Source: Corallococcus sp. AS-1-6 (GTDB taxonomy: Bacteria; Myxococcota; Myxococcia; Myxococcales; Myxococcaceae). Taken from it: a stretch of DNA of 64,000 bases. Shown in pieces: positions 34,143 to 43,521 of the stretch (the stretch's first letter is position 1; the number at the start of each line of letters is the position of its first letter). The DNA lies in contig NZ_JAIQDE010000004.1 in assembly GCF_020037015.1 (NCBI RefSeq), forward strand, positions 332,098 to 396,097, given 5' to 3'. The translations under genes were made by a program, and so were the position numbers. The notes below the pieces were generated by a model that did not search any database, was not told the origin of the DNA, and saw only the letters and a program-made list of their open reading frames with translations.

Positions 34143-35764
34143 GGGCTCGTACCGAAGGCCGCGTGCACTTCCGCCTGCCGCTTCGTCGCGAAGTCCACCA
34201 GGCCGTTGGCCCCGGTGAGCGCGTCCTGGAACGCCTGCGGGCTGCTCAGGAACGTGAACCCCGCCTGCTCCGCGTTCTCACCCACGGCCCACGGGGTGAC
34301 GAGCGCGTGCTCCTCGCGGAAGCGCGCCTCCAGCGGGCCGGGGGCGAGCAGTCCGTCCGCCGCCTCCAGCGCGTACTTCTCGTAGACGGGCCGGTAGACG
34401 GGGTCGTCCATCAGGTAGCGGATGAGCGGCCAGGTCGCGTCCACCGACTCCTGCGACAGCGACGTGGCGCGCATGCCGTCCTGGAACGACCGGTCATGGT
34501 CCCACGTCACCCAGTGCAGCCGGCCGTTCTCACCCGGGTGCGAGTACAGGAGGTAGTTGTGGGCCATGGCCCCGTACGCGTCCCAGTTCTCGATGACGGT
34601 GTTGTAGGCCAGCCACTTGAGGAAGCCGTCCACGTCCAGCGTCGCCTCCAGCCGCGAGCGCCACGCGGCGGAGTCCGTGCGCTCCGAGTTGAGCGCGGTG
34701 ATGAGCGCCTCCACGCTGCCCCAGCCCGCCGCCTCCGCCGCCTTGTTGTCCGGCTCGAAGGAGGCCTCGTCGAAGCTCTGGAGCCGCGCGCCAACGCCGT
34801 CCGCCTCGTAGAGCGGACCGCTGTCGTCGCTGAAGAAGCGCTCGAGCAGCGGATCCCCGGGGTCCTCCGCCAGCGTGTAGAGGCCCCAGTACTGGGGCCC
34901 GTCGCCGTGGTCCACGTAGACGGCCGCGAACGCGGTGTAGCTGGCCGGGACGCCCGCTTCGCGGAACAGGTCCGTGGCCACCTTGTTGCGGATGAGCGAC
35001 GCGTCCGACACCGCGTTGGACAGCGACAGCTTGCCGAAGCCGTAGAAGTGCTGGCCCTCGATTTCAGGGTACTCGTCCTCGAACTTGTCGAAGTTGAAGC
35101 GCAGCGGCATCTTGCCCACGCCGCTCCGCCACGCCTGGGACAGCGACGAGTTGCCCTTGTAGCGAAGCCCCACGTGGTTCCACGCCTTGCCCTCGAACTT
35201 CACCGTCGCGGGCACGTACACCGGCGTGTTGGGGATGAGGTCTCCACCGCCGCCTCCGCCCGGAAGCCCTCCGCCGTCGGGAGGCCCGCCAGGGAAACCG
35301 CCACCGCCACCGCCCATCGGCGGGAGGCACGCGAGCGCGCCGCCCATGGGGGACGTGGAGCAGGTGCTGGTGAAGGGGGTGCCATTGAAGGTGGCGGTAC
35401 AGGCGTCACCGGACGCCTTGCCCACGCACGCGGACTCGAACTCCGCGGGGAAGCCACCTCCGCCGCCGCCCATGCCTCCGTCGGGCTGGCCGCCCATGCC
35501 ACCCCCACCGCCGAAGTCCCCACCCGCGCCGAACTCGCCGAGCATGGACGTCATGTCGTCCTGCATCGTCGTCCAGTCCTCCGGCGTGATGACGATGTCC
35601 AGGCGCTGCACCTTCCCCTTCGGGAAGACAACGTCATACGCGGGCGGAGCGTTCTTCCCGTGCGAGGCGTCGGTCCAGGTGTCGGGGCGGTCGGTGCCAC
35701 AGGCTCCGAGGGCGAACGCCAGGAATGCGAAGGCGCCGGAGAGGCGCGGACGAGGCAAGGCCAT
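34139..35764 (-). CDS. CotH-family protein kinase-like lipoprotein
   Basis: The 541-residue protein starts with a lipoprotein signal (lipobox LGAC, C22). Near the N-terminus DIVITPEDW begins the CotH region. A glycine-rich insertion (about 85-190) holds a four-Cys motif (SACVGKASGDACT ... CLPP). The kinase-like part has LRYKGNSSLSQ, KFEDEYPEIEG, LIRNKVATDLFREAG and WDHDRSF. CotH proteins in Bacillus spores phosphorylate coat proteins. Here the target would be exported or on the surface. It is probably the first gene of the operon that continues to Hsp70. Start at 35764 is fixed by the signal peptide. Confidence 0.8.
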   Translation of the reverse strand: MALPRPRLSGAFAFLAFALGACGTDRPDTWTDASHGKNAPPAYDVVFPKGKVQRLDIVITPEDWTTMQDDMTSMLGEFGAGGDFGGGGGMGGQPDGGMGGGGGGFPAEFESACVGKASGDACTATFNGTPFTSTCSTSPMGGALACLPPMGGGGGGFPGGPPDGGGLPGGGGGGDLIPNTPVYVPATVKFEGKAWNHVGLRYKGNSSLSQAWRSGVGKMPLRFNFDKFEDEYPEIEGQHFYGFGKLSLSNAVSDASLIRNKVATDLFREAGVPASYTAFAAVYVDHGDGPQYWGLYTLAEDPGDPLLERFFSDDSGPLYEADGVGARLQSFDEASFEPDNKAAEAAGWGSVEALITALNSERTDSAAWRSRLEATLDVDGFLKWLAYNTVIENWDAYGAMAHNYLLYSHPGENGRLHWVTWDHDRSFQDGMRATSLSQESVDATWPLIRYLMDDPVYRPVYEKYALEAADGLLAPGPLEARFREEHALVTPWAVGENAEQAGFTFLSSPQAFQDALTGANGLVDFATKRQAEVHAAFGTSP

Positions 35765-35916
35765 GGGGGTCCCTTTGCGGGTGCGGGGGCGCGGTGCCAC
35801 GGCGGCGCGAGACTCCGCCGTGGCACTGCGATTGCGGACCTTGAAGGGCTGACGTGACCTCTTCGTTACATGGCCGTGACGGATTGTTTCCGGCAAGGCG
35901 GCCGGTGCTCCGGCGC

Positions 35917-36300
35917 TCAGGGCCTGGGTGGCGTGTTGTAGCCGGCGTCGCCGTAGGGCCTCAGGCGCTCCAGCCACATCTCCTCCAGCACCTTCAGCTC
36001 CTCCACGGGCGGAGGGCCACCGGGCTCCTCGCGGGGCTTGAGCCGGTCCAGCACCTCGAAGGAGAAGGCCGCCTCGCCATGGCGCTCCCAGTCCGCCTGC
36101 AACTCGGGGACGCGGTGCATGCGCTGGGCGAACTCGAACCGGATGCGGTTGAACATCGCGGTCAGGTTGAGGGCATGGCCCACGAACAGCTTGCCGTTGG
36201 CGTGGCAGCGGATGGCGTAGATGCCCATGGGCACCTCCGCTTCCTTGTACGCGCGCTTGCGCTCCGCGCGGGCCGCGCGCGAGTCGTCACCGGACGCCAT
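35917..36300 (-). CDS. GIY-YIG nuclease family protein
   Basis: The 127-residue protein carries MGIYAIRCHANGKLFVGHALNL, an adapted GIY-YIG core (GIY at about 26-28, FVG in place of YIG), followed by MHRVPELQADWERHGEAAF and a glutamate in FEVL. This matches a small bacterial family with reduced GIY-YIG domains. Nuclease activity is possible but not assured. It overlaps the preceding gene by 14 bp and is likely co-transcribed. Confidence 0.7.
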   Translation of the reverse strand: MASGDDSRAARAERKRAYKEAEVPMGIYAIRCHANGKLFVGHALNLTAMFNRIRFEFAQRMHRVPELQADWERHGEAAFSFEVLDRLKPREEPGGPPPVEELKVLEEMWLERLRPYGDAGYNTPPRP

Positions 36301-36859
36301 GGTGGCCTCCGAAGCCCCGCGCGACGAGCTTCGCCTCCAGCCGCGCCTTCGCGTCAGGGTCGCGCGGGCGCACCCAGTCGTGGCCCAGCCGTTCCCAGTC
36401 CGCGTCGCGCGAGTCGATGCCCAGCGCCTGGAGGAAGCCGGCCTCGCAGATGAAGCACTGCTCGCGGAAGGGGAAGAGGAAGCCGCCCTGCGCCGCCAAT
36501 GAGCGAGCGGCCTCCTCGTAGGTGGAGAACCACCGGTTGAGGAACGTGCTCTGGCCCTTCTGGAAGAAGGCGCGCGTGTCCAGCGCGTGCGCCCGGGCCT
36601 CCAGGGCCTGCTTCAGCTCCGTCCAGGTGGTGTGCCCGGCTTCCCGCGCGATGACGGCGAGCCCGTGCTTGTGCCGCACGGTGTCCCGGCGCGCGAGCAC
36701 CTCGCCCAGGGACAAAGCCGCGAAGAAGGGCAGGGCGCGCATCCGCTCCGCGGCGCGCGTGGCGCGGGCCGTGTCGGACGAGTCCAGGTCCTTGAGGAGC
36801 AGGGACGCGCGGACCTTGTATTCATGAAGCGTGACGGGGAGGGTGCTGCCGGTTCCCAT
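36287..36859 (-). CDS. Unknown protein with FICE and KHGLAVIAREAGHTTW motifs
   Basis: The 190-residue soluble protein has an N-terminal helical part including KHGLAVIAREAGHTTWTELK, a sequence often seen near the start of ankyrin-type and related proteins. A C-terminal part has FPFREQCFICEAGFLQALG and DWERLGHDWVRP. No catalytic site is visible. The ATG at 36859 is preferred over 36886. It overlaps the GIY-YIG gene by 14 bp, so the two probably act or are regulated together. Confidence 0.65.
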   Translation of the reverse strand: MGTGSTLPVTLHEYKVRASLLLKDLDSSDTARATRAAERMRALPFFAALSLGEVLARRDTVRHKHGLAVIAREAGHTTWTELKQALEARAHALDTRAFFQKGQSTFLNRWFSTYEEAARSLAAQGGFLFPFREQCFICEAGFLQALGIDSRDADWERLGHDWVRPRDPDAKARLEAKLVARGFGGHHGVR

Positions 36860-37106
36860 GACGAATCCTCCGGTGCTGGCCCTCACCCGTTGGGGGACCG
36901 TGGAAGGACTTCATCAGGAGTCTGGCGACAGCGGGTGAAGCGAGGGTGACGTCGTCTTTCCGGGCGGCGGGCACCCCTCGGCACCCGTGGGACGAATAGA
37001 CCAGACGCGCCGCGCGGGCGTCAACGCGGCCGGAGACGTGCGGCCGGGAGGGCGCCCTTTGATTCGGCCCATCCCCAGGGGGGCATGTGCTGGGTATGTT
37101 CCGGCG

Positions 37107-38441
37107 ATGACGTCCGAACGCGCACGAACAGCCCCCTCCGCGAACGACCTTGCTGCCTCCGAGCTGGAGACCGTGCGGATCCTGGAGGGAGGCGCGGAGC
37201 TCATCTCCGGGGCGATGCGCCCCCATGCGGAGCTGGAGGCCATGCTGTCGGCCCGTGGCTGGAAGCGCCGCTTCCTGAAGCAGCCGGAGCGGGTGTCCGC
37301 GTTCGTGGCCGGGGCCGAAGCGGTGCGGAATGCGCTGGCGCGTGTGCACCGCCGCGCGGAGGTGGAGGCGTGGACCGAGGACATGCCCGTCCTGCGGCAG
37401 GCACGGGCGCTGTCCACGCAGCGCGAGCGCCTCACCCGGCTCGCGCGACAACGGCTGGACACGTTGACGGTCGCGCCTCCGGACGTGACCCTCGAAGAGG
37501 CGCTGACGCGGTTGGAGGCATTGCTTCGCCAGCCTGTCAGCAAGACGCTGAAAGAGGGCGAGGTGCTCGTCTTCGAGCCCGACTACGGCGGTTCGAGGGG
37601 GAAGCCAGGCCCAGGCGTGGGCAGCATGAACGTGCCCTCCCGCTATCTCCTGCCGGTTCCGTTGGGCGCCTTGCTCCTCACCCTCCTCATGGTCTCGGGG
37701 CTTCCCGGGGCCATGGAGCTGGGACTGGCCCTCATGGGGCTCTCGATTGGAGGCGTCCTGCTGTGGCCCCAGCTCCGCTCCGGCAGGGTGCGGATCACCA
37801 GCGAGCGGCTCCTCTGGACGCCCGTGTTCGGCGAGGCACAGGAGGTGCGTCTGGACTCGATCGCGGATGACGGCGTCCACCTGGACAGGAGCCAGTTCGA
37901 CCTGGAGGTGACGGGCGACCGTCGGCTGCGCGCGCGCAGCGTGTCGGATGCCCTTCATCTGATGGTCGCGCTGGAGCTGCACCGCCGGCCACCCCTCCTC
38001 GGCGCGGTCCGGTCGGGCGTGCAGTTGGAGGACGTCGCCCTCCTCCCCGCGAAGGTGGGGGAGGTCGAGGGTGTCTGCGTCCTGCGTCCCCACGCGTTGG
38101 CGTTCATCCCAGACAGGCGCGGCCCCCAGGCGCTTCAGGCCGTCACCGGAAGGCCCACGTCGCTGAAGGGATTCGAGGCGGACCGGGTGTTGGAGGCGTT
38201 GCGCTGGCTGCCGGCGGAGGAGTTCGACGCCTGTGTCTCACGCGTGGTGAAGGCCACGGGCGGCCTTGCCTGGGCCGCGGGAGAGGCGCACTTCGTTCCG
38301 GGCCCGCCGATATGGGTGGCGATCCGGATCAAGCGCGGTGAGCAGGTGCTGCTCGGCCGGGCGGAGTGGCACGACCGCGCCGCCGCCGAGCGGATTCTTC
38401 AGGGATGGCACCCGCGCCCCGCGCTTCCGCCCCCAGGGTAG
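37107..38441 (+). CDS. Unknown two-span membrane protein, PH-like region
   Basis: The 444-residue protein has a helical N-terminal half (about 1-170), two membrane spans (about 178-222), and a mostly beta-rich C-terminal half with a segment resembling bacterial PH domains (RVRITSERLLWTPVFGEAQEVRLDSI). This type of domain often reads membrane or protein contacts. No known family is assigned. ATG at 37107 is chosen over 36987 because the upstream stretch reads like non-coding DNA. It diverges from the gene ending at 36287 and converges with the sigma-54 regulator. Confidence 0.65.
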   Translation: MTSERARTAPSANDLAASELETVRILEGGAELISGAMRPHAELEAMLSARGWKRRFLKQPERVSAFVAGAEAVRNALARVHRRAEVEAWTEDMPVLRQARALSTQRERLTRLARQRLDTLTVAPPDVTLEEALTRLEALLRQPVSKTLKEGEVLVFEPDYGGSRGKPGPGVGSMNVPSRYLLPVPLGALLLTLLMVSGLPGAMELGLALMGLSIGGVLLWPQLRSGRVRITSERLLWTPVFGEAQEVRLDSIADDGVHLDRSQFDLEVTGDRRLRARSVSDALHLMVALELHRRPPLLGAVRSGVQLEDVALLPAKVGEVEGVCVLRPHALAFIPDRRGPQALQAVTGRPTSLKGFEADRVLEALRWLPAEEFDACVSRVVKATGGLAWAAGEAHFVPGPPIWVAIRIKRGEQVLLGRAEWHDRAAAERILQGWHPRPALPPPG

Positions 38442-38461
38442 GGAGCGGCCAATGCGGGCAC

Positions 38462-39922
<1,461 letters not shown>

Positions 39923-40007
39923 GGGCAAACCGTTCACACTCTCACGGAAATAATCGGGGCATCAAGGGTCTCGTGTTGCCCGGAGGGGCAGGGAAAAGAC
40001 AAATCTT

Positions 40008-40036
40008 TTGACTCTCCCCGGTGGGTCCGACTACAC
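40008..40036 (+). promoter_or_regulatory. Candidate promoter for the Pal-like gene
   Basis: TTGACT at 40008-40013 is close to the consensus -35 box. Seventeen bases later lies CTACAC, a weak -10. It is 60 bp before the start codon at 40099, in an unusually A/T-rich patch for this window. Confidence 0.35.
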
Positions 40037-40098
40037 GCGACAGGCCGGGCCCGCCCTCTGTGGGCCTCTCTTTTCCCGTGGTTGCTGTCGGAGGAATG

Positions 40099-40848
40099 AT
40101 GCGTCGGATTTCGCTTTGGGCCGGGTTGGCCCTCGCCGTGGCCGTGATGACCGGGTGCCCGCCCACCTACCCCAAGTGCAACAACGACGAGCAGTGCCAG
40201 GAGAAGGGCGAGGTCTGCGTCCAGGGCCAGTGCCAGGAGTGCGCGACGGACGCGAACTGCCGTGAGGGCTTCACCTGCCAGGCCAACAAGTGCGCGCCCA
40301 AGCCCCCTGAGTGCACCACGGACACGGCCTGTGGCACCGGCCGCATCTGCGAGGCCGGCAAGTGCGCCGAGGCCCAGTGCAAGGACGACTCCGCGTGCAA
40401 CGGTGGCAAGTGCCAGGCCGGCCGCTGCCAGGCCCCCAAGGACACCTGCTCCGCCAACACCGACTGTGGTGAGGGCCAGGAGTGCCAGTCCGGCAAGTGC
40501 GTGACGGCGGACGCCTCCTCGCGCTGCGACTACTCGCCGGTGCGCTTCGGCTTCAACGAGTCCACCCTGGACTCCAGCGCGCAGTCGCGCCTGGGCGAGC
40601 TGGCGGCCTGCATCAAGGCCAGCCAGGGCAAGATCACCCTGGGTGGCCACGCGGACGAGCGCGGCACGGAGGAGTACAACCTCCAGTTGTCCAACCGCCG
40701 CGCCGCGGCCGTGAAGCGCTACCTGGTCGACCTGGGCGTGCCGTCCAACCGGCTGTCCACGGTGGGCTATGGTGAGACCCGCCCGGTGTCCAGCGCGGCC
40801 ACCGAGGAAGGCTGGGCGGAGAACCGCCGCGTGGAGTTCCAGCGCTAG
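40099..40848 (+). CDS. Pal/OmpA-type lipoprotein with cysteine-rich repeats
   Basis: The 249-residue lipoprotein (lipobox MTGC) carries five Cys-rich units of about 20 residues (approx. residues 20-145; pattern C-x-x-D-x-x-C, then GxxCxxGxC), followed by an OmpA-type domain with LGGHADERGTEEYNL and TVGYGETRP that binds peptidoglycan. Pal of Gram-negatives has only the second part. The Cys units resemble Dickkopf-like repeats and may bind ligands at the outer membrane. Start at 40099 is preferred over the adjacent ATG at 40096 because of spacing from the GGAGG site at 40090. Confidence 0.85.
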   Translation: MRRISLWAGLALAVAVMTGCPPTYPKCNNDEQCQEKGEVCVQGQCQECATDANCREGFTCQANKCAPKPPECTTDTACGTGRICEAGKCAEAQCKDDSACNGGKCQAGRCQAPKDTCSANTDCGEGQECQSGKCVTADASSRCDYSPVRFGFNESTLDSSAQSRLGELAACIKASQGKITLGGHADERGTEEYNLQLSNRRAAAVKRYLVDLGVPSNRLSTVGYGETRPVSSAATEEGWAENRRVEFQR

Positions 40849-40871
40849 TTCTGGGGTAGGCTCTGGCGCGC

Positions 40872-41306
40872 ATGGCCGCCCTAGAGTCGGAAACGCGTCA
40901 GTCCTACCTCGTCTTCGCGTGTGGAAGCAGTTGGTACGCGGTGCCCGCGGAAGCAGCGGCGGAGGTCGTCACCTTCCCCGAGCTGACGCGGGTACCGGGT
41001 TCCCCGCCACACCTGCTGGGTGTGTTCGCGCACCGGGGTGAAGTCATCCCCGTCGTGGACATGAGCCTGCTGGTGGGCGGGGTCACCGCCGGGTCCCGCC
41101 GCGCCGTCCTGGTGCGCTTGACCCGGGGAACCCTGGCCCTCACGGCCAGCAACGTCGCCGGCGTGTCCGCGCTGATGGGACCGCTGGAGCCCCTGGGCCC
41201 CTCGGGCGTGCACGTCCACCTGCGCGGCCCCGTGAAGAGCGGCTCGCGCGACGTGGCCGTCATCGACCCGGAAGGCCTCTTCGACCACCTCAGCCAGGGC
41301 GGCTAG
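40872..41306 (+). CDS. cheW: CheW-type coupling protein
   Basis: The 144-residue protein fits a single CheW domain, which links receptors to the kinase CheA: SYLVFACGSSWYAVPAE at the start, LLGVFAHRGEVIPVVDM, and a C-terminal IDPEGLFDHL. It begins a probable seven-gene chemosensory operon that runs to 50528. Spacing to the next gene is only 4 bp. Confidence 0.88.
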   Translation: MAALESETRQSYLVFACGSSWYAVPAEAAAEVVTFPELTRVPGSPPHLLGVFAHRGEVIPVVDMSLLVGGVTAGSRRAVLVRLTRGTLALTASNVAGVSALMGPLEPLGPSGVHVHLRGPVKSGSRDVAVIDPEGLFDHLSQGG

Positions 41307-41310
41307 CCCC

Positions 41311-41679
41311 ATGCCTCCCGCGGGCCGGGTCGAGGGGACGCTCCTGTGCCACGTGGGGCCGCACCGCATCGCCTTCGAGGCGGGCGAGGTGGCCTCCATC
41401 GCCGCGCCCGACGCGGGCACCGTGTCCGCCCACCGGGCCTTCCTGGGGGGCGGGGGCGCCCAGCGCGTGCTGGTGACGGCCACCGGCGAGACGGTGGGCG
41501 TGGACGGGCTGGAGATCGACTCGGAGGTGCTGTCGGTGCTGCCGCCCTCGCCGGTGGTGGCGGGGGCCTCCGGGGGCAGCCTGCGCGGCTTCGTGCTCAC
41601 GCGCGGGGTGCTCTGGCCGCTCTTGCGCCTGGACGCCTTCCAACGCTACCTGCGAGGGCTGGACGGGGAGGGCGCATGA
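41311..41679 (+). CDS. Divergent CheW-like protein
   Basis: This 122-residue protein aligns loosely with the CheW domain (GTLLCHVGPHRIAFEAGEV at the start, GGSLRGFVLTRGVLWPLLRLDAFQRYL at the end). The central GRVIPxVD-type segment is altered. It may couple the adjacent receptors or compete with the other CheW. The stop overlaps the start of the first receptor gene as ATGA. Confidence 0.75.
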   Translation: MPPAGRVEGTLLCHVGPHRIAFEAGEVASIAAPDAGTVSAHRAFLGGGGAQRVLVTATGETVGVDGLEIDSEVLSVLPPSPVVAGASGGSLRGFVLTRGVLWPLLRLDAFQRYLRGLDGEGA

Positions 41680-43520
41680 TGGCGCCGCTGGAGCTTCGCG
41701 CGCTGGGCCGCTGGACGACGCGGCCCCGCATCCCGGGCAGTTGCCTGGGCGTGGGCATCGCGTTCCTCCACATCCACCTGTCGCACACGCTGCCGGAGGC
41801 GGGGCGCACGCCGCTGACGTGGCTGATGTTCTCCGCGCTCGTGCTGTTCATCAGCGTGGGGTACGCGCGCGACACGCGGGCCCTGCGCACGCTCTTCGCG
41901 CTGGGCGAGGGCCGCCTGCCCGCCACGTCGGAGCACCTGCTGGTGGCGGTCCAGGAGGTGGCGGCCATCCCCGGCCGCAGCTTCTGGTTCGTGATGCAGG
42001 GCTGGCTGGGCGGCACGCTGACGGTGGCCCTGGCCTTCCCGACCCTGGCGGACGTGCCGTGGACGGAGGGCGTGCGGGTGATGGTGCTGGGGCTGTCCAT
42101 TGGTCCGCTGAGCGCCATGCTCACCTACCTGATGGTGGTGCGCCGCGCGCGGGCCACGCTGGACCGGCTGGTGTCGCTGGGGCCGGCGCCGCTGGAGGTG
42201 CTGGCCGCGCTGCCGCCCCGGCGCATGCACATCCGCCGCCGGCTGGTGGTCTTCACCGCCATCGCGGTGCTGAGCCCGTCGCTCTTCATCCTGGACGTGG
42301 CCTTCACGCGCACGGTGGCGGTGGTGGACGCGTGGACGCAGGCCACCACGCCGGAGGCGCGCGCGGAGGTGATGGCGCGGGCGCGGGAGGGGGACGGGCC
42401 GCCCCTGGGGCTCATCGCGGGGCTCGTCACGCTGCTCATCCTGGGCACCGCGGCGCTCGCGGGCACGGCGCTGTCGGAGCCCCTGCGCGCCATCACCGAG
42501 GACGCGACCCGCATCGCGCGCGGCGAGGTGCGCCCCCCGCGCGTCATCCACGCCGAGGACGAGGTGTGGGCCACCTCCGCGGCATTCACCCAGATGCAGG
42601 TGCAGCTCGTGCAGGCCCTGTCGCAGCTCAAGCGGGCGGGCATCCAAATCTCCTCCACCACCGAGCAGTTGGTGGCCACCAGCACGGAGCAGGAGGTGGG
42701 CGCGGACGAGCAGGCCGGGGCGCTCAACGCCACCAGCGCCACCACGGAGGAGCTGGCCCGGTCCGCGCAGCAGATCGCCGACAACGCGGAGTCCGTGTCC
42801 GCCATCGCGGAGACGACCTTCGGCGCGGCGCAGTCCGGCCAGCGCGGCGCCACCGCCTTCCTGGGCGCCATGCAGCGCATGAAGGAGGACAACGAGGCCA
42901 TCGCGGAGGCGGTGGTGCGCCTCAACAAGCGCGTGCAGCAGATTGGCAAGGTGGTGGAGTTCATCAACGAGATCGCCGACAAGTCGGACCTGCTGGCGCT
43001 CAACGCGGAGCTGGAGGGCACCAAGGCGGGCGAGGTGGGGCGGGGCTTCTCGCTGGTGGCGGCGGAGATGCGGAGGCTGGCGGAGAACGTCATCCGCTCC
43101 ACGAAGGAGATTGAAGGCCTCATCGGGGAGATCCGCGACGCGACGAACGGCGCGGTGATGGCCACGGAGGCGGGCCTGAAGACGACGGAGCTGGGCACGC
43201 TCCTGGCGGCGCAGGTGGACGACAGCCTGAGCCTCATCCTGGAGCTGGCGCGGCAGACGTCGCACGCGGTGCGCAGCATCTCGCTGGCGACGCTGCAGCA
43301 GCAGACGGGCACGGATCAGCTCGCGGCGGCCATGGGGGACATCCTGCGCGTCACCGAGCAGAACGCCGCGGCCACCAAGCAGATGGTGGCGGCCAACGCG
43401 GACCTGTCCACCCTGGCGGCGGACCTGCAGCACGTGGTGCAGCGCTTCCACATCGAGCCTCCCGGGGCCGAGTCCCCCGGGGCTTCCGGCGGCGCGCCCG
43501 GCGCGACGGGAGGCGGGTGA
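41676..43520 (+). CDS. Methyl-accepting chemotaxis protein with six-TM N-terminus
   Basis: The 614-residue receptor lacks a periplasmic ligand domain of normal size. Instead about six hydrophobic spans occur before residue 270. A HAMP-like linker leads to a signalling hairpin near residues 428-460 (KSDLLALNAELEGTKAGEVGR is part of it), followed by FSLVAAEMRRLAENV. The variant ELEGTKAGE instead of the usual AIEAARAGE is typical of the FrzCD-like class in myxobacteria. It probably senses within the membrane. ATG at 41676 is chosen (ATGATG). The next gene encodes a close paralogue. Confidence 0.88.
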   Translation: MMAPLELRALGRWTTRPRIPGSCLGVGIAFLHIHLSHTLPEAGRTPLTWLMFSALVLFISVGYARDTRALRTLFALGEGRLPATSEHLLVAVQEVAAIPGRSFWFVMQGWLGGTLTVALAFPTLADVPWTEGVRVMVLGLSIGPLSAMLTYLMVVRRARATLDRLVSLGPAPLEVLAALPPRRMHIRRRLVVFTAIAVLSPSLFILDVAFTRTVAVVDAWTQATTPEARAEVMARAREGDGPPLGLIAGLVTLLILGTAALAGTALSEPLRAITEDATRIARGEVRPPRVIHAEDEVWATSAAFTQMQVQLVQALSQLKRAGIQISSTTEQLVATSTEQEVGADEQAGALNATSATTEELARSAQQIADNAESVSAIAETTFGAAQSGQRGATAFLGAMQRMKEDNEAIAEAVVRLNKRVQQIGKVVEFINEIADKSDLLALNAELEGTKAGEVGRGFSLVAAEMRRLAENVIRSTKEIEGLIGEIRDATNGAVMATEAGLKTTELGTLLAAQVDDSLSLILELARQTSHAVRSISLATLQQQTGTDQLAAAMGDILRVTEQNAAATKQMVAANADLSTLAADLQHVVQRFHIEPPGAESPGASGGAPGATGGG

Positions 43521-43521
43521 C

